DNA of 64,000 nucleotides. Origin: Lachnospiraceae bacterium (GTDB taxonomy: Bacteria; Bacillota; Clostridia; Lachnospirales; Lachnospiraceae). The position numbers were made by a program, and so were the translations under genes. A model generated the notes under the pieces. That model was not told the DNA's origin, did not search any database, and saw only the letters and a program-made list of their open reading frames with translations. The stretch covers positions 128,657 to 192,656 of the forward strand of contig JAILNS010000031.1 of NCBI GenBank assembly GCA_024691305.1, given 5' to 3'. Every line of letters starts with the position of its first letter. Positions within the stretch are counted from its first letter, which is position 1. This document shows, one piece after another, positions 52,760 to 62,133 of this stretch.

Positions 52760-53179
52760 ATGGGATCGATAGAAGAAGCAAGAAAGATTTTTAATAAAGA
52801 TTCTTATGCGGTTGAACTGACCGGATGCAAGATAGATTCAATAGGAGAGTCTTACGCAAAGTGCAGCCTGGAACTTACCGGTATGCATAAAAATGCATAT
52901 GGCGGAGTCATGGGCGGAGCAATTTATACTCTTGCGGATTTTGCTTTCGCGGTAGCATCCAATTATGAAAAAGAAGGAGCTACCGTAAGCGTAGTAGGTC
53001 AGGCCAGTTTTATGTCCGCTCCGAAAGGTAATATCTTATATGCCGAAGCGGAACTTATAAAGGACGGCCGAAGCAATTGTTTTTATAATGTGACCATTAC
53101 CGATGATACGGGAAGGATTGTTGCGGTCGTTACATTTAACGGTGCTCATGTACCTAAGATGGTCGGAACTGAAAAATAA
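52760..53179 (+). CDS. PaaI-type hotdog thioesterase
   Basis: This 139-residue cytoplasmic protein has the hotdog fold. The central motif reads GMHKNAYGGVMGGAIYTLADFAFAVASN (about residues 45-72), where the family has H/N-x-x-G-x-V-H-G-G and an acidic residue in the helix. The strands VSVVGQASFMSAPKGNILYAEAELIKDGR and VTFNG follow. Members hydrolyse acyl-CoA (aryl or short-chain) esters. It is 4 bases downstream of the protease gene, so it is probably cotranscribed, though no functional link is evident. It ends tail to tail with the AraC gene with only 6 bases between. Confidence 0.88.
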   Translation: MGSIEEARKIFNKDSYAVELTGCKIDSIGESYAKCSLELTGMHKNAYGGVMGGAIYTLADFAFAVASNYEKEGATVSVVGQASFMSAPKGNILYAEAELIKDGRSNCFYNVTITDDTGRIVAVVTFNGAHVPKMVGTEK

Positions 53180-53185
53180 AAGCTG

Positions 53186-54112
53186 TCAGCCCTGTATTTT
53201 TTCAAGTTCGAATTTACATTTTTCAAAGGAATATCTCTCCTGAATATTATCTATGGGAAGTTCCATCGGTTTGGGCTTTATAGTCTTGTCGGAAGCCATA
53301 TACTGTTTGACCGTCATTCCCAGGTATTTCTCGAAAGCGGAATTTAAGTATCTGCTGCTGGAAAATCCCGAATCAAGTGCTATATCCAGAATTCCAAGGC
53401 TTGAACCGCTGTTTATCAGACGAAGTGCGTGTTCGAATCTGAAGTGGTTTAAGTAATCCTGAAATGAGAGTCCAAGCATCTCCCTTATCCAATGAGAAAG
53501 ATAAAACTCCGATAAATGCTCTTTTTCGGCGAGCATGGACAGCGATATCTTCTCGGTGTAGTGGTTTGCAATGAATTCGGTTATACGGTCCAGACGTCCG
53601 GTGTTTATATGCATCGAAATGGAGGTCTGTTCGGGGGTTACCGAGAGGTTTGTACCGGTAAGGATCGTATAGAGGATGTTTAGGATTATCGAGGTACACT
53701 GGACGTTTTTGTACGGAACATCACTGTAATACAGCTCGGCGCACGAAAGCAGGAGTGAGTGTATGCGTCTGTGTACGTTTCCGCTTCTGATTATGTTATT
53801 TTGAAACCATACGTGGTCTAAACCGGTCTCTATCCTTCCGTAGAGTTCTGAAGGTATCTGGAAGACCATCAAAAGATTGTCATTTTCCGTTTTGGTAAAG
53901 GAATGGAACTGATAACTGTTTAAGATATATATGTCATTTGCCTTTAGGCGTATCTGGTCGTTTTGCAGATTTAAGTTGAGCTCCCCTTTAAGCAAGAGCC
54001 CTATCTCAAGGTCGTCATGTCCGTGCAGCATTCTGGATGTAACCTCTACCATAAAGATCTCGAGGACATTCATATTGGCATGCTGGACTATTTCAAATTC
54101 GCTTATGTTCAT
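53186..54112 (-). CDS. AraC-family transcription regulator
   Basis: This 308-residue protein has an N-terminal cupin sensor (about 15-100: RMLHGHDDLEIGLLLKGELNL, LKANDIYILNSYQFHSF) and a C-terminal AraC-type double helix-turn-helix (about 175-275: ISLSMLAEKEHLSEFYLSHW and LDIALDSGFSSSRYLNSAFEKYLG). This arrangement is usual for sugar-responsive activators. It is transcribed away from xylA, whose upstream region carries two AGCAAGA half-sites 22 bp apart. Control of xylA, probably activated by a pentose or xyloside, is the simplest reading. Confidence 0.9.
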   Translation of the reverse strand: MNISEFEIVQHANMNVLEIFMVEVTSRMLHGHDDLEIGLLLKGELNLNLQNDQIRLKANDIYILNSYQFHSFTKTENDNLLMVFQIPSELYGRIETGLDHVWFQNNIIRSGNVHRRIHSLLLSCAELYYSDVPYKNVQCTSIILNILYTILTGTNLSVTPEQTSISMHINTGRLDRITEFIANHYTEKISLSMLAEKEHLSEFYLSHWIREMLGLSFQDYLNHFRFEHALRLINSGSSLGILDIALDSGFSSSRYLNSAFEKYLGMTVKQYMASDKTIKPKPMELPIDNIQERYSFEKCKFELEKIQG

Positions 54113-54212
54113 GATATCAGTCTTTCTGTATGTTTTTTTCGGTAGCGCGTTACCGGCATTTGGCAGATGTCATGGTTTTTTGAGTGCCATGATCCGGAGT
54201 CATATACAGTAT

Positions 54213-54247
54213 AGCAAGAAAATATTCAGATCACAGCAAGATTGTCA
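54213..54247 (+). promoter_or_regulatory. AraC-type direct repeat and -35 element upstream of xylA
   Basis: AGCAAGA at 54213-54219 and 54235-54241 forms a direct repeat with 22-bp period, as expected for AraC-family half-sites. The second copy touches TTGTCA (54242-54247), a plausible -35. A clear -10 is lacking (TAATGG at 54264 is poor), consistent with an activator-dependent promoter. Confidence 0.55.
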
Positions 54248-54333
54248 TTTTTTTTATAAAAAATAATGGCATTATATTATCAATGACGTGGCCGAAAGGT
54301 CGTACAAAGCAAACTAAAGAAAGAGGTGTTTAC

Positions 54334-55653
54334 ATGAGTGAATTTTTCCCCAGCATCCCCGAAATCAAATTCGAGGGCAAAGACAGCAAAAATCCTTTAG
54401 CTTTTAAGTATTATGATGCCAAGAAGGTCATCATGGGCAAGACAATGGAGGATCATCTCAGTTTTGCAATGGCATGGTGGCATAATCTGTGTGCTACGGG
54501 CGTTGATATGTTCGGTGTAGGTACCGCAGACAAGTCATTCGGTCAGGTTCCCGGAACCATGGAGCATGCCAAGGCTAAAGTGGACGCAGGCGTTGAGTTC
54601 ATGAAGAAACTCGGTATCAAGTATTATTGCTTCCATGATGTTGATGTTATTCCCGAAGATCCCGAAGATATCAATGTTACAAATCAGAGACTTGATGAGA
54701 TCACCGATTATATCCTTGAAAAGACCAAGGGTACAGATATCAAGTGCTTATGGACCACATGCAACATGTTCAGCAATCCCCGTTTCATGAACGGTGCAGG
54801 AAGTTCAAACTCTGCAGATGTATGGTGCTTTGCAGCAGCTCAGGCTAAGAAGGGCATTGAGAATGCCGTTAAGCTTGGCGCTAAGGGCTTCGTATTCTGG
54901 GGCGGACGTGAAGGTTATGAGACACTTCTTAACACTGATATGAAGATGGAGCAGGAGAACATCGCCACACTGTTCACCCTTGCAAGAGATTACGGCCGCA
55001 AGATCGGATTTAAGGGAGACTTCTATATCGAGCCCAAGCCGAAGGAGCCCATGAAACATCAGTATGATTTTGATGCTGCTACAGCTATCGGTTTCCTTAG
55101 AAAGAACGGCCTTGATAAAGACTTCAAGATGAATATCGAAGCAAACCATGCTACACTTGCAGGACATACTTTCCAGCATGAACTCAGAGTATGTGCGGTT
55201 GAAGATATGATGGGTTCTGTTGATGCCAATATGGGTGATACACTCCTTGGATGGGATACAGACCAGTTCCCTACAAACATCTACGATACAACAATGGCTA
55301 TGTATGAGATCCTCAAAGCAGGAGGACTCCGCGGCGGACTCAACTTTGACTCCAAGAACCGTCGTCCTTCCAATACTCCCGAGGATATGTTCTATGCATT
55401 CATCGCAGGTATGGATACATTTGCTCTCGGTCTTATCAAGGCAGCCGAGATCATCGAAGACGGCCGTATCGATGAGTTCGTTAAAGAGCGCTATTCAAGT
55501 TATGAGAGCGGTATCGGTAAGCAGATCAGAGAGCGCAGCTTAACTCTTGAGGATGCAGCCGAGTATGCAGCTAAGATGAAGAAACCTGCACTTCCCGGAT
55601 CAGGCAAGCAGGAATATCTCGAGTCAGTACTCAATAATATACTCTTTAGCTGA
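54334..55653 (+). CDS. xylA: Xylose isomerase (class II)
   Basis: This 439-residue enzyme converts D-xylose to D-xylulose (also glucose to fructose) with two divalent metals. The start at 54334 has AAGAGGTG upstream; the frame extends to 54283 without a ribosome site. Catalytic His101 and Asp104 lie in CFHDVDV. Other signatures are [39 protein letters not shown] and [20 protein letters not shown] with metal-binding residues. The roughly 440-residue length and N-terminal extension define class II, as in other clostridia. No xylB or xylose transporter is adjacent. A terminator follows. Confidence 0.98.
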   Translation: MSEFFPSIPEIKFEGKDSKNPLAFKYYDAKKVIMGKTMEDHLSFAMAWWHNLCATGVDMFGVGTADKSFGQVPGTMEHAKAKVDAGVEFMKKLGIKYYCFHDVDVIPEDPEDINVTNQRLDEITDYILEKTKGTDIKCLWTTCNMFSNPRFMNGAGSSNSADVWCFAAAQAKKGIENAVKLGAKGFVFWGGREGYETLLNTDMKMEQENIATLFTLARDYGRKIGFKGDFYIEPKPKEPMKHQYDFDAATAIGFLRKNGLDKDFKMNIEANHATLAGHTFQHELRVCAVEDMMGSVDANMGDTLLGWDTDQFPTNIYDTTMAMYEILKAGGLRGGLNFDSKNRRPSNTPEDMFYAFIAGMDTFALGLIKAAEIIEDGRIDEFVKERYSSYESGIGKQIRERSLTLEDAAEYAAKMKKPALPGSGKQEYLESVLNNILFS

Positions 55654-55701
55654 CATTCAGTTACGGAACTTGACCGTAAAAAATAAAATTCTACATCTGA
55701 G

Positions 55702-55737
55702 TCCCCCTGTGTGGTTTTCATACAGGGGGAATTGTGT
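55702..55737 (+). terminator. Terminator after xylA
   Basis: TCCCCCTGTGTG (55702-55713) pairs with CATACAGGGGGA (55719-55730) with one G:U pair, followed by ATTGTGTTAT. The T run is weak. Confidence 0.75.
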
Positions 55738-55802
55738 TATAAATATATATAGGTGTAAGGTTAAACCTACAGTAAAATAAGGAAATGTCAGGGAGGTTTG
55801 TT

Positions 55803-57515
55803 ATGAAGGTTTATCTTAATCAGGTTGGTTTTTACCCCGAAGATGATAAGAGAGCGGTATTTGATCACGATGCAAAAGAGTATGATGTGGTCGATGAAAA
55901 AGGTAATTCCGTATTCCATGGAAGCGTTTCTCATTTCGGTACAGACGAGATATCCGGAGACGATACATATACAGCGGACTTCAGCGCTTTGAAAACAGAG
56001 GGGAAATACCGTATAAAGTCAGGTGATGTCATCTCTTCAGCTTTTACGGTATCTTCAAATGTATATGACAAACTGATGAAGGATATATGCAAATGCTTTT
56101 ATTATCTAAGATGCGGAGATGCTCTGGATAAGGAATATGCCGGGGTATATTATCATGAGCCTTGTCATATGACCAAAGCCGCGATATATAATCCGGATTT
56201 TGATCCCGGCGACGAAAAGGATATGATAGATGTTTCCGGCGGATGGCATGATGCAGGAGACTTCGGAAGATATTCCACGGCAGGAGCGGTTGCTCTGGCA
56301 CATCTTCTTTACGGTATAAGGTTCTTTGATAACCTGCTTGACGTGGAATTTGATATTCCCAAGGTTAAGTGTGAGCGAAATGACAGAAACCAAAGTTCCG
56401 GCAAAGATGCAACACTTCCCGATATCCTGGCTGAAGCCAAGGTTGAACTTGATTTTCTTCTTAAGATGCAAAGGGAAGACGGTGGAGTGTGGCATAAGGT
56501 AACAACCCAGTATCATGCGCCTTTCCAGATGCCTGAGGATGATCACGGACAGCTTTTCTTATATAATGTTTCATCCATGGCAACAGCTGATATGGCTGCC
56601 ATCTGTGCACTGGCCTACACTGTTTATGTGAATTATGATAAAATTTATGCAGACAGATTACTTGCCGCAGCACATAGATCTTATGAGTGGTTAAATAACA
56701 ACCAGGATTCCGTGCTCTTTTCCAATCCCGCCAATTCAGGCACCGGCGATTATACGGAAGCCGAGGATATTTCAAACAGATACTGGGCGGCTGCATCAAT
56801 GTATGAAACGACAGGCGATAAGAAATATCTTGAGGATGCATCTAAATATAAGGCCGAACTTGAAGACTTTGATAAAAAAGCAAAGAACTCCGGAAATCAC
56901 GGATATATCAGTGCCAAAGCCGGATGTCTTGTGGGAATGGGATGGGCCGAAGTAGGAGGCCTTGGATCACTTTCTCTTTTGCTTAAAAAAGAAGATAATG
57001 AGCTGACTTCCGATATAAGGAAGGCGTTTTGTGAAGAAGCCGACAGGCTGTGTAAGAGTGCAGCAAAGAACGGATTTATGCTGTGCATGGACAAGGATGA
57101 TTTTATCTGGGGTTCCAATATGGAACTTCTTAAGTATCTGATGATATTGACTGTTACCGATAAGACGGATCCTGATCCAAAATACAAGCCTGTTATCCGT
57201 GCGGGAATTGATTATCTGCTTGGTTGTAACAGTATGGATACAAGCTATGTAACGGGTAACGGTGATAAAGCGTACAAGCATCCGCATCTTCGTCCTACTG
57301 CGACCGATGGGATCGATGAGCCATGGCCCGGCCTTGTTTCGGGAGGTCCCAACAGAGGTCTTCAGGATGAGCGTGCAAGCAAACTGCCTAAAGATCTGCC
57401 ACCCATGAAATGCTATTTGGATCATGAGGATTGCTATTCACTCAATGAGATCACTATCTATTGGAATTCACCTCTTGTATTTGTCCTTGCAGGGATCATG
57501 AATGGCGGCAGATGA
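55803..57515 (+). CDS. Family 9 glycoside hydrolase without signal peptide (probable cellodextrinase)
   Basis: This is a 570-residue enzyme. The start at 55803 is fixed by AGGGAGGT. An N-terminal Ig-like CelD_N domain (about 1-85; VYLNQVGFYPEDDKRAVF) precedes the GH9 alpha/alpha barrel (about 90-568). Catalytic acids are visible: Asp150 and Asp153 in GGWHDAGDFGRY, and Glu549 in YSLNEITIYWNSP. PHLRPTATDG matches the usual HHRxS substrate-binding region. There is no signal peptide, so the enzyme is probably intracellular and acts on imported cello-oligosaccharides, like the GH9 cellodextrinase reported from Butyrivibrio. GH9 enzymes cleave beta-1,4-glucans with inversion. It follows xylA by 150 bases but is separated by a terminator. 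Confidence 0.93.
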   Translation: MKVYLNQVGFYPEDDKRAVFDHDAKEYDVVDEKGNSVFHGSVSHFGTDEISGDDTYTADFSALKTEGKYRIKSGDVISSAFTVSSNVYDKLMKDICKCFYYLRCGDALDKEYAGVYYHEPCHMTKAAIYNPDFDPGDEKDMIDVSGGWHDAGDFGRYSTAGAVALAHLLYGIRFFDNLLDVEFDIPKVKCERNDRNQSSGKDATLPDILAEAKVELDFLLKMQREDGGVWHKVTTQYHAPFQMPEDDHGQLFLYNVSSMATADMAAICALAYTVYVNYDKIYADRLLAAAHRSYEWLNNNQDSVLFSNPANSGTGDYTEAEDISNRYWAAASMYETTGDKKYLEDASKYKAELEDFDKKAKNSGNHGYISAKAGCLVGMGWAEVGGLGSLSLLLKKEDNELTSDIRKAFCEEADRLCKSAAKNGFMLCMDKDDFIWGSNMELLKYLMILTVTDKTDPDPKYKPVIRAGIDYLLGCNSMDTSYVTGNGDKAYKHPHLRPTATDGIDEPWPGLVSGGPNRGLQDERASKLPKDLPPMKCYLDHEDCYSLNEITIYWNSPLVFVLAGIMNGGR

Positions 57516-57591
57516 GTGCGTGGCTCCCGGGAGGAAGCTACAGGTTGACGTGAATCGAGAACCACAAGTTGACATAACAAGGAGGCTAAAT

Positions 57592-57984
57592 ATGAAAGTA
57601 GCGATAACTTACGAGAACGGACTACTTTTTCCGCATTTTGGAAGAACACCTGCATTCAAGCTATATGATGTTGAAAACGGAACGGTTACGGAAAGCAGGG
57701 TAGTGGAAACGGGTGAAACCGGGCACGGTGCACTTGTAGGAATGCTTCAGGAACTCGGAGCCGAAGTACTTATATGCGGTGGTATCGGTGGCGGTGCCAT
57801 AGCTGCCATGAATGAGACTGACATCAAAGTTTATGCCGGTGCAGCAGGCGATGCTGATGAGCTTATACAGGATTATATAAACGGAACCTTGCCGGAAAAC
57901 GGCGACGCTACCTGCGATCATCACGATCACGAACATGAAGGTCACACAGATCATGACTGCGGACACGGAGGATGTCATCATTAA
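57592..57984 (+). CDS. NifX/NifB-type (DiNase cofactor family) protein with His-rich tail
   Basis: The start at 57592 (130 residues) follows AACAAGGAGG. The domain (about 1-100) is the dinitrogenase iron-molybdenum cofactor fold: VAITYENGLLFPHFGRTPAFKLYDVENG, GHGALVGMLQELGAEVLICGGIGGGA and IKVYAGAAGDADELIQDYINGTL. In nitrogen fixers it carries metal clusters, and stand-alone copies are common in anaerobes without nitrogenase. The last 25 residues are a His/Cys/Asp-rich tail (CDHHDHEHEGHTDHDCGHGG) likely to bind Zn, Ni or Fe. Two similar sequences, GGTTGACGTGAA and AAGTTGACATAAC, lie just upstream (57543-57576). Confidence 0.88.
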   Translation: MKVAITYENGLLFPHFGRTPAFKLYDVENGTVTESRVVETGETGHGALVGMLQELGAEVLICGGIGGGAIAAMNETDIKVYAGAAGDADELIQDYINGTLPENGDATCDHHDHEHEGHTDHDCGHGGCHH

Positions 57985-57997
57985 GGGGATTTAAGAC

Positions 57998-58714
57998 ATG
58001 CATGAATTTTACTTGAAGAATAAAGCCCGATACAAAAAAAGCGCAGATAAGATGCTGCGTTTTGCGGCACCTGAACTTGAAAAGATCACAAACAGATCAT
58101 ATTCGGAAGTGTTTGATGAAATATGGAAACATTACGAAAGCAATATGCTTGAAAACTTCCCGTATATAGGAGGAGACGAAGTAAGCGGTACCGGTAATCT
58201 GACAGGTGCATATACTTACGTTTCGATGGGAGAAGTGCTTAAGAGATATGGAGTTTCCGTAGAAGATTCCGCACATATCATGGTCCTGTCATATGAGAGA
58301 AAGACAGAAAAGATTCCCCGTATAGTGCGAAAGATCATGGTAAAACTTTTTATCAAACCTAAACTGTTAAACCGGATATTCCTCAAAAAAGATGCAAAGA
58401 ATGCTGCCAATGCGGCAAAGAACCCCGGCAGTTTTGTAACACAGACTCAGATCCCACCGGAAGAAGGATATCAGTTCAGTTATCACAATCTTTACTGTCC
58501 TTTATCCGAGTTTGCTCATAAATACGGATATGAGGAATATATGCCGTATCTTTGCAACCTTGATTATGTTATGTTTGGCGTACTCGGTGCACCGCTGTAC
58601 CGTGAACATACTGTTTTTTCGGATGGAGATTATTGTGATTTCAAACTGAATACTCAGGCTAAGCCAATGCCATACTGGCCGCCTGTGTTTTTGCAGGGGA
58701 GGGGATTTAAATAG
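57998..58714 (+). CDS. L-2-amino-thiazoline-4-carboxylic acid (ATC) hydrolase family protein
   Basis: This 238-residue protein fits PF14196: the family C-terminal signature CNLDYVMFGVLGAPLYREHT followed by SDGDYCDFKL is clear at about 185-220. ATC hydrolase turns L-ATC into N- or S-carbamoyl-cysteine in the conversion of DL-ATC to cysteine in Pseudomonas. Most homologues in gut and rumen clostridia are annotated by similarity and their substrate is unproven. A basic patch with IPRIVRKIMVKLFIKPK (about 105-125) is amphipathic. It starts 13 bases after the NifX-like gene, so it is probably cotranscribed. Confidence 0.82.
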   Translation: MHEFYLKNKARYKKSADKMLRFAAPELEKITNRSYSEVFDEIWKHYESNMLENFPYIGGDEVSGTGNLTGAYTYVSMGEVLKRYGVSVEDSAHIMVLSYERKTEKIPRIVRKIMVKLFIKPKLLNRIFLKKDAKNAANAAKNPGSFVTQTQIPPEEGYQFSYHNLYCPLSEFAHKYGYEEYMPYLCNLDYVMFGVLGAPLYREHTVFSDGDYCDFKLNTQAKPMPYWPPVFLQGRGFK

Positions 58715-58739
58715 AACCTGCCTTTTATAGGAGTAAGAA

Positions 58740-59849
58740 ATGAACAGAAAACTCGGATTTGGAACTATGCGTCTGCCACTTATCAAAGCAGATGATCCCA
58801 CAGCCATAGACATAGAGGAGTTTAAACAGATGGCGGATATCTTTATTGAACGCGGATTCAACTATTTTGATACCGCATATCCTTATCACGGGGAAAAATC
58901 CGAGGATGCCTTAAGGCAGGCGGTTATAGAGAGGTTTAGCAGAGAGTCGCTTATAATTGCGGATAAGATGCCTATACTTCGTGTCAAGTCAACCGAAGAT
59001 TATCAAAGATTTTTTGATGATCAGATAAGACGGTGTGGCGTTGATTATTTTGATTATTATCTGCTCCATAATCTTGGCAGGGATCGCTATATAAATACAA
59101 AGAAATTCGGCGGTTTTGAGTTTATAAGTGAACTTAAGAAAAAAGGCCATGTAAGGAACATAGGGTTTTCCTTCCATGATGATGCGGATACTCTTGATAT
59201 GATCTTAAATGAGCATCCGGAAGTTGATTTTGTACAGCTCCAGATCAACTATCTTGACTGGGAAGATGCTGTCGCACAGTCCGGGAAATGCTATGCTACT
59301 GCAGTTAAGCATGGCAAGAGGGTATTTGTAATGGAGCCGGTAAAAGGCGGAACACTTGCCAGGCTTCCCGAGGAAGCCATGAAGCTTTTTACTGATTTCT
59401 ACGGTACGGATGTAACTCCTGCATCCCTTGCCGTAAGATATGCAGCTTCTCTTGAAAATGTAGATATAGTCCTTAGCGGAATGAGCGATCTTGTGCAGTT
59501 AAAAGACAATACTTCCTATATGCAGGAATTTAAACCCTTATCGGATGAAGAAGCATCTTGCGCAAAACAGATCGCGGCGGTTCTTCGCAGGGCAATAAAG
59601 ATACCGTGTACAAGCTGCAGATACTGTATGGAAGAGTGTCCCAAAAACATCAATATCCCCGATTATTTCGGCTTACTCAATCTTCATGCAGTGACCGGAC
59701 AAAAAACCAATATGTACTATGAGAGGTTTTCCATGAATCACGGTAAGGCTTCGGAGTGTCTAAAGTGCGGTCTGTGCGAAAAGATCTGTCCTCAGCATAT
59801 TTCGATCAGAGAGGGGCTGGAGGAATTTGCCGCTCTTTATGAAAACTGA
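58740..59849 (+). CDS. Aldo/keto reductase with C-terminal ferredoxin motifs
   Basis: This 369-residue protein has an AKR barrel (about 1-290) with FDTAYPYHGEKSEDALRQAV (catalytic Tyr; Asp before it), IADKMP (Lys), LLHNL (His), GFSFHDDADTLD and the C-terminal segment IVLSGMSDLVQLKDN. A 4Fe-4S segment follows (about 290-365): CTSCRYCMEECPKNI and CLKCGLCEKICPQHI, two Cys4-type motifs. This fused form is frequent in anaerobes. It may pass electrons between NAD(P)H or ferredoxin and a carbonyl substrate, but substrates are unknown. It lies 25 bases after the ATC hydrolase gene. Confidence 0.92.
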   Translation: MNRKLGFGTMRLPLIKADDPTAIDIEEFKQMADIFIERGFNYFDTAYPYHGEKSEDALRQAVIERFSRESLIIADKMPILRVKSTEDYQRFFDDQIRRCGVDYFDYYLLHNLGRDRYINTKKFGGFEFISELKKKGHVRNIGFSFHDDADTLDMILNEHPEVDFVQLQINYLDWEDAVAQSGKCYATAVKHGKRVFVMEPVKGGTLARLPEEAMKLFTDFYGTDVTPASLAVRYAASLENVDIVLSGMSDLVQLKDNTSYMQEFKPLSDEEASCAKQIAAVLRRAIKIPCTSCRYCMEECPKNINIPDYFGLLNLHAVTGQKTNMYYERFSMNHGKASECLKCGLCEKICPQHISIREGLEEFAALYEN

Positions 59850-59925
59850 CCGGTAAATATGTTTCTGTACATCTTATAGGACATCTTATCATTTATGCTG
59901 ACAACATTAGAAAAGGCTTAAGAAT

Positions 59926-61278
59926 ATGCAAAACACGAATAATGAACATGAAAATGCACAACGATCAGACATTACGCAGACAAATGCGAAACAGTCAAAT
60001 CCCAGGGCACTAATTCCGATCGCACTTTTTTTGATACTTTATCTTGGGAACGGGATTTATTTTGAATACATTAATCCGGCGGAAGGACAAATGGGATTTT
60101 ATGTTGTTTCGGTAGTGCTTGCATTTACAATTGCGCTTATAGCCGCTTTTATTCAAAACAGAGGCCGTACGTTTGATGAAAAGATCCATATATGTGCGGA
60201 AGGGATCGGCGATGACAATATCGTTACAATGCTGTTTATATTTATACTTGCGGGTGCATTCAGCGGTATAGCCAAAGAAGCCGGAGGAGCCGCAAGTACG
60301 GCCAACATGCTATTAAACATTATTCCGGCCAGGTTTGCGATACCGGGACTCTTTCTTATAGCCTGCCTTATATCTATGGCTATGGGAACAAGCGTCGGTA
60401 CGATATCAGTTATTGTCCCTATAGCCTGTGCCATATCAGAAGGCGGTGATCTGTCACTTCCTCTGTGCGTAGGTGTTGTGGTCGGCGGAGCGATGTTCGG
60501 AGACAATCTTTCTTTTATCTCCGATACGACCATTGCGGCTACGAAGACACAGGGAGTTGCGATGAAGGACAAGTTCCGCACGAATATCTATGTAGCACTT
60601 CCGGCAGCCGTCATAACCCTCGTGATACTTGCGGTATATGCGGTCATAAGTAACGGTGCGGCGGTAGGAGAGTTTGAATTTAATATCTGGCAGGCACTTC
60701 CGTACTTTATAGTGCTTATCATGTCGATACTGGGGATAAATGTGTTTTTGGTACTGATAGTCGGGATCATACTGTTCATACCGATCGGTATGCTTACCGG
60801 TTCACTCGGATATGCTTCGGCACTTTCATCGATAGGTTCGGGAATATCGGGTATGTTTGAGACCATGATAGTTACTATCCTTGTCGCATCGGTAGCAGCA
60901 CTTATGCGGGATAACGGAGGATTCGAAGCTATACTTTCACTTATCAGGAAAAAAGCCGACTCTAAACGTGGCGGTATGACGGGGATCGCTCTGCTTACGG
61001 CATTTATGGATATAGCTACTGCCAATAATACCGTGGCTATTGTTGTAGCTGCACCCATAGCAAAAGATATAAGTAATGAGTATGATGTGGAACCAAGAAA
61101 GGTAGCTTCACTGCTTGATACATGTTCATGTATAATGCAGGGGATCATACCCTACGGAGCCCAGCTTCTTGTTGCATCCAATATAGCAAAACTGCCGAGC
61201 TTTAATCTGATCCCGTTCCTGATATATCCTTTCATACTTGCGGTTTTTGTTATAATTTCGATAGTCAGAGAGAAGTAG
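59926..61278 (+). CDS. NhaC family Na+/H+ antiporter
   Basis: This 450-residue protein has about 11 membrane helices. Family traits are AGAFSGIAKEAGGAASTANMLL, AMGTSVGTISVIVPIACAI (near residue 155), GGAMFGDNLSFISDTTIAATKTQG and the C-terminal DTCSCIMQGIIPYGAQLLVA. NhaC-type carriers exchange external protons for internal Na+, or malate/lactate in some subgroups. The cytoplasmic N-terminus (1-26) is Asn/Gln-rich. The ribosome site is weak (GGCTTAAG). It stands as a single gene. Confidence 0.9.
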   Translation: MQNTNNEHENAQRSDITQTNAKQSNPRALIPIALFLILYLGNGIYFEYINPAEGQMGFYVVSVVLAFTIALIAAFIQNRGRTFDEKIHICAEGIGDDNIVTMLFIFILAGAFSGIAKEAGGAASTANMLLNIIPARFAIPGLFLIACLISMAMGTSVGTISVIVPIACAISEGGDLSLPLCVGVVVGGAMFGDNLSFISDTTIAATKTQGVAMKDKFRTNIYVALPAAVITLVILAVYAVISNGAAVGEFEFNIWQALPYFIVLIMSILGINVFLVLIVGIILFIPIGMLTGSLGYASALSSIGSGISGMFETMIVTILVASVAALMRDNGGFEAILSLIRKKADSKRGGMTGIALLTAFMDIATANNTVAIVVAAPIAKDISNEYDVEPRKVASLLDTCSCIMQGIIPYGAQLLVASNIAKLPSFNLIPFLIYPFILAVFVIISIVREK

Positions 61279-61313
61279 GATATTTACTAAAATAGATATT
61301 AGTGAGGTAAGAA

Positions 61314-61988
61314 ATGCTGTCTGATAAAAAAGGAAATGTATTGTTTAAATATGTACCGGATTATGTGATCTTTGACCTGGAGACGACCGGTGTATCCTGT
61401 GAAAAAGATGAGGTTGTTGAGATATCAGCGGTCAAGGTTTTAGGCGGAGAAGCAGTCGATGAGTTTTCAACGCTTGTAAATCCCGGTATGCATATTCCTA
61501 AGGAGGCAAGTGCAGTCAATAATATTACCGATGACATGGTAAAGGACTGTCCGCACTTTGAAGAAGCACTCTCCATGTTTATGGATTTTGCAGGAAGTCT
61601 GCCTTTAGTAGGACATAATATAATCAGGTTCGATATCAAGTTCCTGTACCGTGATGCATGGAAATTCTGGGGTAAAACACCGGATAATGATCTGATAGAT
61701 ACTCTCGATATTGCTAATGTATTTTTACCGAACCTTGAACATCACAGACTTACGGATCTTGCAGAATACTATGGGATAAGTCCCGACGGTGCACACAGAG
61801 CTCTGTTTGACTGCCGTATGAACCGGAAGGTCTTTGAGTGTCTGAAAGAGGAAATTGCCAATCCTTCTCCTGATGTTAAGAAGTGTCCGGAATGCGGTAA
61901 TTATATGGTAAAGAGAAAGGGAAAGTATGGTCCCTTCTGGGGTTGTAGGAGTTATCCTGATTGCAGATATACTATAAAGATCAGATGA
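61314..61988 (+). CDS. DnaQ-like 3'-5' exonuclease with C-terminal topoisomerase zinc ribbon
   Basis: This 224-residue protein has a DEDDh exonuclease domain (about 15-180): motif I FDLETTG, motif II VGHNIIRFDIKFL, motif III HRALFDCRMNRKVF. A zinc finger of the topoisomerase I C-terminal type follows (about 190-224): CPECGNYMVKRKGKYGPFWG, then CRSYPDC. The pairing suggests a nuclease acting on DNA with the ribbon as a single-strand binder. Family members proofread DNA polymerase III or degrade nucleic acid. Ribosome site GTGAGGTAAG is good. Confidence 0.92.
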   Translation: MLSDKKGNVLFKYVPDYVIFDLETTGVSCEKDEVVEISAVKVLGGEAVDEFSTLVNPGMHIPKEASAVNNITDDMVKDCPHFEEALSMFMDFAGSLPLVGHNIIRFDIKFLYRDAWKFWGKTPDNDLIDTLDIANVFLPNLEHHRLTDLAEYYGISPDGAHRALFDCRMNRKVFECLKEEIANPSPDVKKCPECGNYMVKRKGKYGPFWGCRSYPDCRYTIKIR

Positions 61989-62014
61989 TATCAGGTTATA
62001 AATATGGACATAAT

Positions 62015-62045
62015 GGGGTGGTTACGTTTCGTAACTGCCCCTCTT
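62015..62045 (+). terminator. Weak terminator-like hairpin
   Basis: GGGG-TG-GTTACG (62015-62026) pairs with CGTAAC-TG-CCCC (62030-62041) around TTT, with an internal TG/TG mismatch, followed by TCTTGCATT rather than a T run. Confidence 0.5.
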
Positions 62046-62073
62046 GCATTATCCCCATATACACATATACAAT
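62044..62073 (+). promoter_or_regulatory. Promoter of the Lrp-like/alpha-CTD operon
   Basis: TTGCAT (62044-62049) and TACAAT (62068-62073) have an 18-base spacer. A short hairpin GGTCC/GGACC (62101-62105, 62112-62116) lies in the leader before the ribosome site. Confidence 0.55.
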
Positions 62074-62133
62074 TAGACCATCAGAGTCGACGCTGATTCC
62101 GGTCCGAAAGAAGGACCAAAGCAGGAGAAGACA

